DNA from: Deinococcus metallilatus
Lineage (GTDB): Bacteria > Deinococcota > Deinococci > Deinococcales > Deinococcaceae
Assembly (NCBI RefSeq): GCF_004758605.1
Contig: NZ_CP038512.1
Location: forward strand, 1,124,001 to 1,188,000
Direction: 5' to 3'
Length of the DNA stretch: 64,000 nt
Made by a program: the position numbers and the translations under genes
Shown here: piece by piece, positions 40,804 through 62,545 of the stretch
How the letters are laid out: each line of letters begins with the position of its first letter
How positions within the stretch are numbered: the stretch's first letter is position 1
Notes under the pieces: model-generated
Seen by the model: the letters and a program-made list of their open reading frames with translations, nothing else
Told to the model about the DNA's origin: nothing
The model's database searches: none

Positions 40804-41890
<1,087 letters not shown>

Positions 41891-42071
41891 AGGAGAGGAT
41901 CACCGGAGAGCGGGGGAGGGGGTCCGCACGACCTTCCAGCCTGCCCCGACCTGAGCCATGAGCACGGACGATCTGCTCCTTCCTGCTTTGCCGCACGGGA
42001 AACCGGGCGCGGCTTTGTCGGCCCGCCCACAGCCCCCCACGGCGCTCCTCTCCGGGCAGTACAGTAGGAAG

Positions 42072-43121
<1,050 letters not shown>

Positions 43122-43219
43122 CAAGCAGGTAACAAAGGCAGTGGGGAAGGGGCGGTCAGGGTTGGCCGCCTCTCTCCGTGGTGCTGGAGCAGTTGTCAGA
43201 AAGATGCGCGGCCTGCTCG

Positions 43220-43337
43220 AAAGCCCCTCACCCCCTCGCTGCGCGAGGCCCCTTTCCCCTTGGTAGAGGGGTCAGAAAAGCCCGCTCCCTGGGGAGACTG
43301 GGACAGCCGCTTGCGGGGGGGTGGGTGAGGGGTCTTT
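43220..43337. repeat. Second F1 inverted-repeat element between convergent genes
   Basis: AAAGCCCCTCACCC (43220-43233) is repeated in inverse as GGGTGAGGGGTCTTT (43323-43337). The interior is the same as in 6523-6610 (CGCTGCGCGAGG, GGGGAGACTGGGACAGCCGC), except for about 30 extra bases at 43260-43290. It lies between the convergent PpiC and membrane-protein genes. Confidence 0.7.
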
Positions 43338-43349
43338 CTGTCGAATGCT

Positions 43350-44132
43350 CTACGCCTGCCCCACCCGCCGCATCCCCACGGTCAGCGTTGCCGCCGCCAG
43401 GGGGGCCAGCGAGCGGGTTTGCCGGGCCAGCAGACCTGCGCCCAGAGTCCCGACAGCGAGGAGCCGGGCCAGCCGCACGCGCTCGGCGGATACCGGGAGG
43501 GGTGCCCCGTCGCGGCGGCTTCGCACCGCTTCCGGCGGGGTCAAAGCTCCGGTCAGACCCAGCGCGGCGAGGGCCAGCAGGTCTGTCAGCACGCTGCGGC
43601 CCCGCCCGGCTTGCCCGCTGGGCCACAGGCCCGCCGCACTGGTGAGCCAGGGTGCCCAGCCGGGCGCCTGAAGGGTGTCTTCGGGAAGCGTCGAGAGGGC
43701 CAGGGCCGCACCCGGCACCAGCGCCGCCACCCGCTCGCCCAACCTTCCCGACAGTGCGGCCTGTCCGGCGAGGGCGGCCACGTCAGGCGGCGTCGGCGCA
43801 TTCCCCACCGTTCCCGCCAGCGTCCGCAAGCCGCTCAGCACGCCGAGGCCCGCGAGCGGCTGGGGCACGCCACCGACCAGCGCCGCGAGGGCGGCCACCG
43901 GCAGCGCCCCGTTTGCCGTGTCGGGGTGATCGGGGTCGAGTTCGCGGGCCGTTGCCCACGCCAGGAAGCCCGCCGCCCCCACGTCCAGGGCCGCCTGCCA
44001 GGTTCGCCCGGACAGCCTGGCCGCCAGGACGCTTACCGCGGCACCCGCCACCGCGAACCGGTTGGAGGGGTACGAGAAGTCGATGGGCCGGGCCAGGGCC
44101 GAGGCCCGCAGGGGCGCGGGAAGGTCACTCAT
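43350..44132 (-). CDS. Hypothetical hydrophobic protein
   Basis: A 260-residue Ala/Leu/Gly-rich protein with five or more weakly hydrophobic segments, including VAGAAVSVLAARL, LPVAALAALVGGV and LARLLAVGTLGAGLLA. It is probably associated with the membrane. No family is recognised. TACGGT five bases before ATG 44132 could be a leaderless box. The argJ gene lies upstream on the same strand, about 57 bp away. Confidence 0.65.
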   Translation of the reverse strand: MSDLPAPLRASALARPIDFSYPSNRFAVAGAAVSVLAARLSGRTWQAALDVGAAGFLAWATARELDPDHPDTANGALPVAALAALVGGVPQPLAGLGVLSGLRTLAGTVGNAPTPPDVAALAGQAALSGRLGERVAALVPGAALALSTLPEDTLQAPGWAPWLTSAAGLWPSGQAGRGRSVLTDLLALAALGLTGALTPPEAVRSRRDGAPLPVSAERVRLARLLAVGTLGAGLLARQTRSLAPLAAATLTVGMRRVGQA

Positions 44133-44189
44133 GCCTCACCGTACCCCCTGGGCCTTCCGGGCGCGTTCAGGAAACGCTCAAGCCCGGCT

Positions 44190-45353
<1,164 letters not shown>

Positions 45354-45549
45354 GCGCGTATGCTAGCGGGCGAGGTCCCCAGGCGCTTGTCCCCGGAAGC
45401 AGGTCCCTGGATCACACCGGCCAGCGCCAGAACCCGCTGCGTCCGCCTCCGGCGACGCCCCCTCAACCTGATGCACATTTGACGTGTTCTGCACGTTCCT
45501 CACGCGGCCTTCATGGGAGAGATGGGGGCGGGCGGGTAGGGTGAGAGCA

Positions 45550-46071
45550 ATGAAGAATGTGCTGTTCTCCCTGACGGCGGCCGCCGTGCTGTCCGGTGCC
45601 GCTCTGGCCGCGCCCGTCAAGCTCCCGACGATTCCCGTCACCCTGGAACCGAATGCCCGGCTGCTGACGCTGAACGACGCGGGGATCGCCAAGGCCTTTC
45701 CCTCCTCGGCGGGCCGCCCCGACGCCGTGTTTCTGACCGAGGACCGCAAGGTCAGCGTGGCCTTCGAGTGGCGCGAGGGCAAGCTGGCGCCCTCCCAGGT
45801 GCAGGATCTGGTGGCGCAGTTCCCGGCGGTGATCCGCGCCCAGATTCCGAACGTGAAGACCCTCAAAGCCAGCGTGCTCCAGATCGGCGGGACGCCCTGG
45901 GCCCAGTTCGTGTTCACCACGCCGGGGCAGGGGGACGACCTGCGCCGCGAACTGCTGATGACCAGCGCCGAGGGCCGCATTCTGGTCATCACCATCGCGG
46001 GCAACCAGAAGGACTACAGCCGCAACGAGGCCGTCATCCGCAACCTGGTGAACAGCGTCCGGGTGGACTGA
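45550..46071 (+). CDS. Exported protein of unknown function
   Basis: A 173-residue secreted protein with signal MKNVLFSLTAAAVLSGAALA. The mature part (IPVTLEPNARLLTL, then ILVITIAGNQKDYSRNEAVIRNLVNSVRV) has the strand-helix pattern and C-terminal helix of DcrB/PsbP-like small exported proteins, but I cannot assign it firmly. The start at ATG 45550 fits the signal peptide and a TAGGGT box seven bases upstream. Confidence 0.72.
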   Translation: MKNVLFSLTAAAVLSGAALAAPVKLPTIPVTLEPNARLLTLNDAGIAKAFPSSAGRPDAVFLTEDRKVSVAFEWREGKLAPSQVQDLVAQFPAVIRAQIPNVKTLKASVLQIGGTPWAQFVFTTPGQGDDLRRELLMTSAEGRILVITIAGNQKDYSRNEAVIRNLVNSVRVD

Positions 46072-46266
46072 ACGCGGTGGACCCGGCGCCCCGTTCTTCC
46101 CAGGTACACCTTCTGCCTGGGGGGACTAGGGGCGTCCCATTCTGTCTGGATGACCGTCTGCCCGGTCAGGTTCGGGCGCCGTCCCCCCTGTTCTTTTCCC
46201 GCTGGCCCGGGGTTGCCCCGGTCCCTGTGACGCCGTTGTTTGGAGTTCGTGTTTAATATGGACTGC

Positions 46267-47082
46267 GTGCAACAAGTTCCTGACTCGCAACTGACGGAGG
46301 CCCGGTCCCTGGAGCCTCCGCGTGTGCTGGCTGTCCGCGGCGGCATACAGAGCGAGGTGGGCGAGTGGCGGGGGCGCGAGGTGTTCGTCAAGACCCTGCT
46401 GACCGACGACCCCCAGGCCGCCCTGCGCTTCGAGCACGAGGGGCAGATCGCGGCCGGGCTGGACCATCCGCTGGTGGTGCCGCTGCTGGCGCAGACGCGG
46501 GCGCAGCTCATCTTTCCGTTCGTGCCCGGCCCCACGCTGCGCGAGCGGGTGGAGCACGGTCCCCTGTCCCCCGCCGAGGCGCTGGGCGTGACCTGCGGCG
46601 TGCTGGGTGCGGTCACCCACCTGCACGCCCGGGGCGTCACCCACCACGACCTGAAGCCGGAGAACGTGCTGCTCGCGGGCGGCAGCTTGCGCGGCGAGTG
46701 CGTGCGCCTGGTGGACTTCGGCATGAGCCACTCGCAGGCGCTGCCCCACGACATCCACGGCGGCACGCGCATGGGCACGCCGCACTTCATGGCCCCCGAG
46801 CAGTTCCAGGGCGTGCGGGGCGACCCCCGCAGTGACCTGTACTCGGTCGGCGTGCTGCTGTTCGACTGCCTGGCCGGGCACCCCCCCTACGAGGACGCCC
46901 TGGGCTGGCTGGTGGGCCTCTGCGACGACTGCGCCCCGCTGCCCGGTCCCCCCGAGTTGCACCCCGTCCTGCAAGCGGCCCTCAGCCGCGACCCGGCGGA
47001 GCGTCCCGGCTCGGCCGCCGAGATGCGGGCCGCCCTCCGCGGCGCCGCGCGGGCGCTGGGGCTGGAGGCCGCTTGCCCCTGA
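46267..47082 (+). CDS. Small Ser/Thr protein kinase
   Basis: A 271-residue stand-alone kinase domain with no membrane segment. The lysine (EVFVKTLL), catalytic loop HHDLKPENVL (His in place of the usual Arg), DFG and MAPEQF are present. The glycine-rich loop is not recognisable (VRGGIQSEVGEWRG). I choose GTG 46267 because TAATAT (46254-46259) lies seven bases upstream; ATG 46258 inside the box is the alternative. Its last 10 bases overlap holA, so the two are co-translated. Confidence 0.85.
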   Translation: MQQVPDSQLTEARSLEPPRVLAVRGGIQSEVGEWRGREVFVKTLLTDDPQAALRFEHEGQIAAGLDHPLVVPLLAQTRAQLIFPFVPGPTLRERVEHGPLSPAEALGVTCGVLGAVTHLHARGVTHHDLKPENVLLAGGSLRGECVRLVDFGMSHSQALPHDIHGGTRMGTPHFMAPEQFQGVRGDPRSDLYSVGVLLFDCLAGHPPYEDALGWLVGLCDDCAPLPGPPELHPVLQAALSRDPAERPGSAAEMRAALRGAARALGLEAACP

Positions 47083-47975
47083 TCGCGTTCAGCGGCAACC
47101 GTTTTCTGGCCGAGGAGACGCTGCGCGACACCCTCGCGGCGCGCGGCCTGAGCGTGCGCGACCTGCCCCGGCTGGCGGGCGAGGAGGTCAGCGCCGAGAG
47201 CATCGGCCCGCTGCTGACGCCGAGCCTCTTCGGGGATGGCGGCGTGATCGTGGATTTCGCCGGGGTCAAGCCTGACAAAGCCCTGCTGGAGCTGCTCGCC
47301 GCCGCGCCCGTGACCGTCGCCGTGCTGGACGAGACGCCCCCCGCCACCCGCATCAAGCTGTACGAGACGCGCGGGGAGCATCAGCCCTCGCCCGCCCCGC
47401 AGAAGACGGGTGACGTGGCCGGATGGGTGGCGCAGCGGGCCAGAAAGACCGGCTTGAAACTCGACCGGGACGCCGCGCTCTATCTCGCGGAGGTGTTCGG
47501 CCCCGACCTGACCGGCATCGCGGGCGAACTGAACAAACTCGCCCTGCTCGATCCACCCCTGACGGCCGAGCTGGTCCGGCGGGTGGTGGGCCGCGAGCCG
47601 CCCGGCGATTCCTTCGCCATGCTGGGGGCGGCGACCGGCGGGCATCCCGGCGAGGCCGTCACGCAACTGCGCCGCCTGCTGGAGAGTGGCGAGGACCCCT
47701 TCAAGTTGCTGGGGGCGGTCGTGTGGCAGTACAGCCTGGTGGCCCGCTGCGTCGCCCTGCTTCAGGAAGGCGGGCGCGTGACCGAGGCGGCCGCCGCCCA
47801 GCGCCTCGGCGTGAAGCCCTATCCCGCCAGGAAGGCGCTGGAGGTCGCCCGCCGTCTGAGCGAGGGCAAGATTCGCGCGCACCTGGCCCGCATCCTCGAC
47901 GCCGACCTCGCCATGAAGCGCGGCCTTGATCCCGCCGCCACCCTCGAACGCCTGATCGTGCAGCTCAGCGTCTGA
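47073..47975 (+). CDS. holA: DNA polymerase III delta subunit
   Basis: A 300-residue clamp-loader subunit that opens the beta clamp. The pattern fits HolA: an N-terminal AAA-like domain without a P-loop (SGNRFLAEETLRD, then LLTPSLFGDGGVIVDF), a middle domain (ALYLAEVFGPDLTGIAGELNKLAL) and the C-terminal collar (DPFKLLGAVVWQYSLVARC). The TTG start at 47073 lies within the kinase gene. Expression would therefore follow that of the kinase. Confidence 0.9.
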   Translation: MPLIAFSGNRFLAEETLRDTLAARGLSVRDLPRLAGEEVSAESIGPLLTPSLFGDGGVIVDFAGVKPDKALLELLAAAPVTVAVLDETPPATRIKLYETRGEHQPSPAPQKTGDVAGWVAQRARKTGLKLDRDAALYLAEVFGPDLTGIAGELNKLALLDPPLTAELVRRVVGREPPGDSFAMLGAATGGHPGEAVTQLRRLLESGEDPFKLLGAVVWQYSLVARCVALLQEGGRVTEAAAAQRLGVKPYPARKALEVARRLSEGKIRAHLARILDADLAMKRGLDPAATLERLIVQLSV

Positions 47976-48076
47976 AGCGGTCGGGAGAACCCTCCGTTCT
48001 TTGACCGGCGGCCTCCGCGAAGCCGTGGGGGACGCACTGAGGTCTGCCATCAAGGGGAAAAGGCGTTCAGGACGAT

Positions 48077-48264
48077 AAAAAAGCTCCTCCCCCTTGAGGG
48101 GGGAGGCTGGGTGGGGGTGAACGGGCCGGGCGTCCGAGGCCAGGGGGAAGGCCAAACCCCATTTTCAGGCGACGCGGTAAGGGCAGCCTGGGGCTGCCAC
48201 CCCTCCCCCCAACCCTCCGCTGCGCGGCTCTACGAGTCACCCGCAAGGGGAGAGGGAGAAAAAA
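48077..48264. repeat. F3 intergenic repeat
   Basis: Starts AAAAAAGCTCCTCCCCCTTG, carries the hairpin arm and ends with GCAAGGGGAGAGGGAGAAAAAA, as in 32850-33027, but with a diverged centre. It occupies most of the 339-bp gap between the convergent holA and CBS-domain genes, and its arms can end both transcripts. Just after it, AACCCGTTCTCAGCGGGTTTTTT (48264-48286) adds another small hairpin with a T tract. No gene is seen. Confidence 0.65.
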
Positions 48265-48314
48265 CCCGTTCTCAGCGGGTTTTTTCAACGGAGTGAGAAG
48301 GCCCCTGAGCCTCT

Positions 48315-48950
<636 letters not shown>

Positions 48951-49020
48951 GGCTCTCAGCTTACTCCGCCTCCGCGACCCTTGCCCCTCTGCCGAACTGA
49001 CCCTGCCCTGATGCCCGATC

Positions 49021-49057
<37 letters not shown>

Positions 49058-49078
49058 GGCCGTGCTAGTTTGCCCGGC

Positions 49079-49570
<492 letters not shown>

Positions 49571-49643
49571 CCTCCCGGCCTTCCTGACCGAGTGGAGCGG
49601 GGTTTGCCGGGTCAAGCTGGCCCAGAGCGCCGCCCCCAGCCCG

Positions 49644-49670
49644 GCCCCCGCGCGGTTGCGGGGGCTTTGC
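49644..49670 (+). terminator. Intrinsic terminator between the two OmpH genes
   Basis: GCCCCCGC (49644-49651) pairs with GCGGGGGC (49658-49665) around a 6-nt loop, followed by TTTGCCTT. It may only partly stop transcription, since the second copy has a ribosome site but no clear promoter. Confidence 0.65.
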
Positions 49671-49706
49671 CTTGCCCGGCCGCCCGGCCGGAAGAGAGGA
49701 GAACCC

Positions 49707-50183
49707 ATGAGAAACGCCTTCCTGATCCTGCCGCTCGCGCTGCTCGCCACTGTGCCGCACGCCCAGCAGCGGGGGAGCCGCGTGGGCTTCGTGGACGTGC
49801 AGCAGGCCGTCGCGGCCCTGCCCGGGAGCAGCACCTACCTGAACCTGACCAAGAAGCTGGACGCGGACCTGAAAGCCAAGCAGACGAACCTCCAGAACCT
49901 CGCGGCCAAAGCGGCCAGCACGCGCAGCGCCGCAGACCGGCAGGCCCTCCAGAAAGCGCAGCAGAGCTTCGTGAGCGCCCAGCGGGACGCCCAGAAGCGC
50001 CTGGAGGGCGAGTTCAAGCCGCTCGCCTCCAGGATCAACTCGGCGGTGGCGAGCGTGGCCAAGAGCAACGGCTACAGCGTGGTGATGGACCGCCGCGTGG
50101 CCGCCCAGTCCAATCTGGTGGTCTACGCCAACAACGCGGCGACCGACCTCACCGCCGCCGTCGTCAAGGCGCTCAAGAAATAA
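49707..50183 (+). CDS. OmpH/Skp-family exported chaperone, copy 2
   Basis: A 158-residue protein with the same layout as the first copy: signal [35 protein letters not shown], a coiled-coil rich in Lys/Gln/Ala, and [20 protein letters not shown] at the end. The two products are clearly paralogous but diverged, so the tandem duplication is not recent. The ribosome site AGAGGAG supports ATG 49707. Confidence 0.87.
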   Translation: MRNAFLILPLALLATVPHAQQRGSRVGFVDVQQAVAALPGSSTYLNLTKKLDADLKAKQTNLQNLAAKAASTRSAADRQALQKAQQSFVSAQRDAQKRLEGEFKPLASRINSAVASVAKSNGYSVVMDRRVAAQSNLVVYANNAATDLTAAVVKALKK

Positions 50184-50194
50184 TCCCCCGCGTC

Positions 50195-50225
50195 CAGGCC
50201 CGCCCTCTCTGTGGGGGCGGGCCTG
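50195..50225 (+). terminator. Hairpin terminator after OmpH copy 2
   Basis: CAGGCCCGCCC (50195-50205) pairs with GGGCGGGCCTG (50215-50225). The right arm touches the TACGCT -10 box of the next gene, so folding and the promoter share bases. Confidence 0.6.
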
Positions 50226-50238
50226 CTACGCTCCCCGC

Positions 50239-50643
50239 ATGACCGACGGCAAGGATGAGGGAACAGGGGTAGCCCGCCGCCATATTTTCGGCGCGCAGGA
50301 GGAGCGTATCCTCGGCCGCCTGGCGGCGCTGGACCCCGACCTGATGCGGTACGTGCGCGACTTCGCCTACGACACCGTGTACGAGCGGCCCGGGCTGGAC
50401 CTGAAGACCAAGGAACTGGTCGCCTCGGCCTTGCTGGTTTCGCTGGGCAGCCCGGCCGAACTCCGCACCCATCTGCGCGGCGCCCTGCGTGCCGGTGCCA
50501 GCGAGCAGGAGGTGCGTGAGGTGCTTTTGCTGTGCGTGCCATACCTGGGGTTTCCGCGTGTGGTGGCCGCCTTCACGCAGCTTCAGGCGCTGCTGGAGGC
50601 CCGGCGGGACGGGCAGGAAAAGGCCCCCACCGGTGAGGGGTGA
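50239..50643 (+). CDS. Carboxymuconolactone-decarboxylase-family protein
   Basis: A 134-residue helical protein of the CMD/AhpD-like family ([40 protein letters not shown], then [19 protein letters not shown]). The CxxC of AhpD is absent; only a single cysteine in LLLCVPYLG is seen. It is thus closer to gamma-carboxymuconolactone decarboxylase-like proteins of unclear role. Leaderless start: TACGCT six bases before the ATG. Confidence 0.85.
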   Translation: MTDGKDEGTGVARRHIFGAQEERILGRLAALDPDLMRYVRDFAYDTVYERPGLDLKTKELVASALLVSLGSPAELRTHLRGALRAGASEQEVREVLLLCVPYLGFPRVVAAFTQLQALLEARRDGQEKAPTGEG

Positions 50644-50664
50644 GGGCGGGGCCGAGCCGCTCGC

Positions 50665-51357
50665 TCAGAAGCCGGTCTTGATCCCGATGCGGGCCTTGAA
50701 GACCGTGCCGGGGCGGACAAAGGCGTTGCTGACGTTGTTGTAGCCAGCGTCGCCGGGCGTGAAGGTATCGCTGTTGCCGTTGCTGCTGGTGACGGTGATC
50801 GAGGAGCCGAAGAACTGATCGATGCCCAGGTCGCCCACCAGGCTGAGGTTGCCGGTCAGGCCGTAGCTGACCATCACGCCCGCGCCGACACCGAAGGCGC
50901 TGCTGGAGAAGGTCTGGCTGCCGCTTGAACCGAAGTCGGCGGTGCTGCGGAACAGACCGTAGCGGCCACCGGCATACAGGGTGGTGCCCAGGCCTGGGGA
51001 CACTTCACCCAGGCTGTAGGTACCGTCGAGGCTGGCGACCACGCGGCTGCCCGACTCGGTCACCAGGCCCTGCTGTTTGGCCTGCCCATAGGTGAAGGTG
51101 GGGGGGAAGAGGGTTCCGGTCGGGTCGATGGGCGCGTTGTCGTTGATCGCGTCACTGGGGCGGGTAAAGCTGACGCCCGCCTTCACGCCGATAGGCCCGG
51201 CAACGTTGGGGGCGTGGACGAACACCTCGCCGCTCAGGCCGCCCGCATAGCCGCCGGTCAGGCCCAGCTCGACGCCGTTCATGCCAGTGCTGGAGTAGGT
51301 TTGCGCGCCCGCCGTGGCGAGGCCCGCGCTGAGGGTCAGGGCAAGAAGCTTCTTCAT
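50665..51357 (-). CDS. Exported outer-membrane-barrel-like protein
   Basis: A 230-residue exported protein with signal [19 protein letters not shown]. The mature part consists of repeated Gly-rich amphipathic strands ([38 protein letters not shown]) and ends in the strand [11 protein letters not shown] with a terminal Phe, as in OmpA/OmpW-like barrels. I cannot name the family. The start is ATG 51357 at the signal peptide. It is convergent with the CMD gene, with about 20 bp between them. Confidence 0.75.
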   Translation of the reverse strand: MKKLLALTLSAGLATAGAQTYSSTGMNGVELGLTGGYAGGLSGEVFVHAPNVAGPIGVKAGVSFTRPSDAINDNAPIDPTGTLFPPTFTYGQAKQQGLVTESGSRVVASLDGTYSLGEVSPGLGTTLYAGGRYGLFRSTADFGSSGSQTFSSSAFGVGAGVMVSYGLTGNLSLVGDLGIDQFFGSSITVTSSNGNSDTFTPGDAGYNNVSNAFVRPGTVFKARIGIKTGF

Positions 51358-51509
51358 GTCGTTTGTAGCCTGACTCACCAGGATGAGCGTTTCCCCTCAT
51401 GAGTTTTACGGGCGATTTATGAACCGGAAAGCGGGGCGTCAGGTGAACGGGGAAGCGAAGGGCTGTCCCGCAGTCAGGAACTGCTCCGCTGGAAGGAACC
51501 TGAAGCCCC

Positions 51510-51531
51510 TGCTAAACTTGAACCGAGTCTA
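51510..51531 (+). promoter_or_regulatory. Candidate operator/promoter motif upstream of etfBA
   Basis: TGCTAAACTTGAACCGAGTC then TA, nearly the same as the motif upstream of the acyl-CoA dehydrogenase gene (40041-40061) and in the same orientation relative to the gene. It lies about 80 bp before etfB. Confidence 0.45.
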
Positions 51532-51608
51532 ATTTGCCATGCTGCGTGTTCGGATACGCGGTGTGCAGGCTGCTGCGGGCGTATCTGTCACCTATTCTTG
51601 GAGGACCC

Positions 51609-53317
<1,709 letters not shown>

Positions 53318-53330
53318 CCCGCACGGCCGA

Positions 53331-53368
53331 CAACGCCGCTCCCCTCCGCGTGAGGGTGGGCGGCGTTG
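53331..53368 (+). terminator. Hairpin after etfA
   Basis: CAACGCCGC (53331-53339) pairs with GCGGCGTTG (53360-53368), with a further inner CCCTC/GAGGG pairing. No T tract follows. Confidence 0.5.
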
Positions 53369-53399
53369 CCACTGTAAAGGCAGGACGACCGCAAAGGTG

Positions 53400-53525
53400 C
53401 CGAGTCCGCACAGCCCCGCTCAACCCCACTGCTGCGCAGCTCTGCGAGTCCGGCCCTTACCCCTCCGAGCCACCTCCCCTCAAGGGAGGCAACAGATTGA
53501 GCGTCCTAGAGGGCAACCCATGTTC
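53400..53525. repeat. Inverted copy of the F2 repeat
   Basis: Read on the minus strand this matches the repeat at 3203-3340: TTGCCCTC, then CAATCTGTTGCCTCCCTTGA and GGGGAGGTGG. It lies in the 315-bp gap between etfA and the phospholipase gene. After it a -10-like TACACT at 53591-53596 probably serves the phospholipase gene. Confidence 0.55.
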
Positions 53526-53632
53526 CTGAACGGACTTTGCAGTGGCCCTGTGTGAAAGCCACCCCTGGCCTTTTTCTCCACCTGGGGGGTTACACTGGGG
53601 GAACAACACAATCTTTCCCTCAGGAGCCGCGC

Positions 53633-54301
<669 letters not shown>

Positions 54302-54442
54302 GAGCAGGTCAAGCGCCGCACCGTTCCTGCTCATGGGAGCGGTGCGGCCCTTCTTGCCGGACGCCAGAGAGGCCAGCATCCCATCTTGTCAAACTCTGGT
54401 CGTCCGAACCGCACCCCCCGAACAGAACCCTTCGACCCGCGC

Positions 54443-55195
<753 letters not shown>

Positions 55196-55201
55196 CTGGG
55201 C

Positions 55202-55220
55202 AGGGTAGCGCGGGTATACT
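55202..55220. promoter_or_regulatory. Back-to-back -10 boxes of divergent genes
   Basis: TACCCT on the minus strand (55202-55207) serves the YkgJ gene. TATACT on the plus strand (55215-55220) serves the HD-domain gene. The two promoters are so close that both probably cannot be occupied together. Confidence 0.5.
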
Positions 55221-55224
55221 GGGC

Positions 55225-56255
<1,031 letters not shown>

Positions 56256-56303
56256 AGCGGGGGACGGGCCTTCTTTCCCCGCCGCCCCCGCTATCATGCG
56301 CGG

Positions 56304-57125
<822 letters not shown>

Positions 57126-57158
57126 GCAGGGATGAGGGTTGAGCGATGAGTGATGAGG

Positions 57159-57200
57159 AAGACCGAGAGGCCTGGGGGCCTGCCCTCCTCCTCATCACTC
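57159..57200. repeat. Hairpin in the gap before upp
   Basis: GAGTGATGAGGA (about 57159-57170) is repeated inverted as TCCTCATCACTC (about 57189-57200), giving a 12-bp stem. It ends about 20 bp before the upp -10 box, so it more likely terminates the upstream gene than controls upp. Confidence 0.55.
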
Positions 57201-57220
57201 GTCCCTTCCCGCCCGCCGGG

Positions 57221-57226
57221 TATCGT
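57221..57226 (+). promoter_or_regulatory. Leaderless -10 box for upp
   Basis: TATCGT six bases before ATG 57233. It sets the start 29 codons into a longer open frame. Confidence 0.55.
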
Positions 57227-57232
57227 GAGGCC

Positions 57233-57856
<624 letters not shown>

Positions 57857-57926
57857 GGGGCAGAGAGCAGAGGGCCGGAAAATGCTGAAGCTGGAGCCTT
57901 GGCTGAGTTTTGCCCTCTGCTCTTCG

Positions 57927-58110
57927 CTTAGGACGTACGCGATTCAAAAGCTGAGTGCGTGCGGATGAGGTTCTTCGCTCCTCTGCTGGGCAGCTCTATG
58001 AGTCCCCCCTTGCGGGGGAGGCTGGGAGGGGGGTGGACGGCGAAGCCGTCCCAGCGGAGGAAAGCGCGGTTTCCCACCACCCACCAGAACAGAGTTTCGC
58101 GTAAGTCCTC
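57927..58110. repeat. F5 inverted-repeat element, second copy
   Basis: Ends CTTAGGACGTACGCGA (57927-57942) and TCGCGTAAGTCCT (58097-58109) are inverted repeats with one mismatch over 13 bp. The interior follows the 211-bp element at 22130-22340 closely but is about 27 bp shorter. It occupies most of the 295-bp gap between upp and the WecA-type gene. Confidence 0.65.
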
Positions 58111-58151
58111 TGCCCTCCCCTCACCCCCAGCCTTTAGACTCCGGTCAGCTT

Positions 58152-59297
<1,146 letters not shown>

Positions 59298-59379
59298 GGA
59301 GAGCGGTGCGGAGGGGGGTGGACGGCGCAGCCGTCCCAGCACAAGGAATCTCTGTTTCCCTTTCTCCGTAAAGGAACAA

Positions 59380-59400
59380 GTTTCGCGTCAGTCCCAAGCT
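59380..59400. repeat. One-ended F5 remnant
   Basis: GTTTCGCGTCAGTCCCAAGCT matches the right end of the F5 element. The sequence just upstream (59310-59340, GAGGGGGGTGGACGGCGCAG) is also F5 interior. No left end is found; the remnant adjoins the end of the WecA-type gene. Confidence 0.55.
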
Positions 59401-59472
59401 CAAAGCTGACCGCTCTCCCTTACCCCCGCCATCGCCCGCCCACCGGGACGGCACTCTGATACCGTGACCGCG

Positions 59473-60630
<1,158 letters not shown>

Positions 60631-60662
60631 GTGGGGGAGAGGCCCCCTATCCTGTGCCTGAC

Positions 60663-61596
<934 letters not shown>

Positions 61597-61597
<1 letters not shown>

Positions 61598-61650
61598 CTT
61601 TCAGCCGTCAGCAAAAAGCAAAAAGCCCCAGCTATGGCTGAGGCTCCCGG
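61597..61650 (-). terminator. Terminator and F4 repeat remnant between convergent genes
   Basis: On the minus strand AGCCTCAGC pairs with GCTGGGGCT (one mismatch) and is followed by TTTTTGCTTTTTG, a good intrinsic terminator for the TPR gene. The same stretch includes GCTTTCAGCCGTCAGC (61597-61612), the left arm of the F4 repeat seen at 37408. A diverged right arm lies near 61652-61668. Confidence 0.65.
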
Positions 61651-61668
61651 TGCTGACCGCTGATTGCT

Positions 61669-62388
61669 CTACTGCAAGCTCGCCAGCTTCGCCTTCGCCG
61701 CGTCCAGGTCGCGCTGTTCCCAGTAGGTGGTGGCGGGGATGGTGACCGCCTTCTGGAGCTGCGCGACGGCGCCCGCCTTGTTGCCCGTCAGGAGCAGGGC
61801 GTTGGCGTACTCGATGCGGTGGACGGCCACGTTCGGCTCCAGCGCGATGGCCTTTTCGAAGTTGGGGGCAATCTGGCTCTTCTTGGCCCCGGTCAGGAAG
61901 GTCGCCGCTCCACCCTTGCTGACGAGGTTGGCGTTCCAGAGGCCCAGGGCGACGTAGGCCCCGGCCATGTTGGGCTGGAGACGGATGGCCTGGTCGAGAT
62001 TCTTCTTCACGTCCCCGGCGAGGTTCAGGCTCTGGAGGATGCCCACGAACTGCGCCAGGCGGCCCTGCGCACGCGCCAGCTCGAAGTAGGCGTCGGCGTT
62101 GTTCTTGTCGAGGGCGATGGCCTGACGGGCGTACCCCTGGGCCTTTTCGAACAGCCCCTTCTTCTGGTTGTCCGGGCTGACGCTGGCCCCGGCGGTGGTG
62201 GCCTCGGCGGCCAGGGCAAAGCCCGCGCTGGTGTTCAGGGCGGCGGCGGCGGTCGCCGCTTCCTGCCACTTGCCCTGGTCGTAGAGGGCCTGGGCGGCCT
62301 GCTGGCCCTGGGTCTGCTGGGCACTGGCGCTGACGGCAACGGCGAGGGCAAGGGTCACGAGAGCCGGGCGTATGGGGGTCTGGCGCAT
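61669..62388 (-). CDS. Exported TPR-repeat protein
   Basis: A 239-residue exported protein. After the signal peptide (to about residue 22, VSASAQQ) come several tetratricopeptide-like units: AAQALYDQGKWQEAATAAAAL, KAQGYARQAIALDKNNADAYFELARAQG, NLDQAIRLQPNMAGAYVALGLW and NFEKAIALEPNVAVHRIEYANALL. It probably scaffolds envelope proteins. GGAGGAAC before ATG 62388 sets the start. A -10-like TATACT lies near 62437 on the minus strand. Confidence 0.85.
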   Translation of the reverse strand: MRQTPIRPALVTLALAVAVSASAQQTQGQQAAQALYDQGKWQEAATAAAALNTSAGFALAAEATTAGASVSPDNQKKGLFEKAQGYARQAIALDKNNADAYFELARAQGRLAQFVGILQSLNLAGDVKKNLDQAIRLQPNMAGAYVALGLWNANLVSKGGAATFLTGAKKSQIAPNFEKAIALEPNVAVHRIEYANALLLTGNKAGAVAQLQKAVTIPATTYWEQRDLDAAKAKLASLQ

Positions 62389-62545
62389 GGGTTCCTCCTG
62401 GGGGAGCGGTGGGACTTTGGAAAACTGGACCGAGTATACACAGCGCGGGCCACAGAGTCTGACGAGATCGTCAGGCACACGCTATGCCCCCCTTTGTTGC
62501 ACCCGGTCCAACGCACCTGGCCGGGAGTGGTAGCCTCGGCTTACC

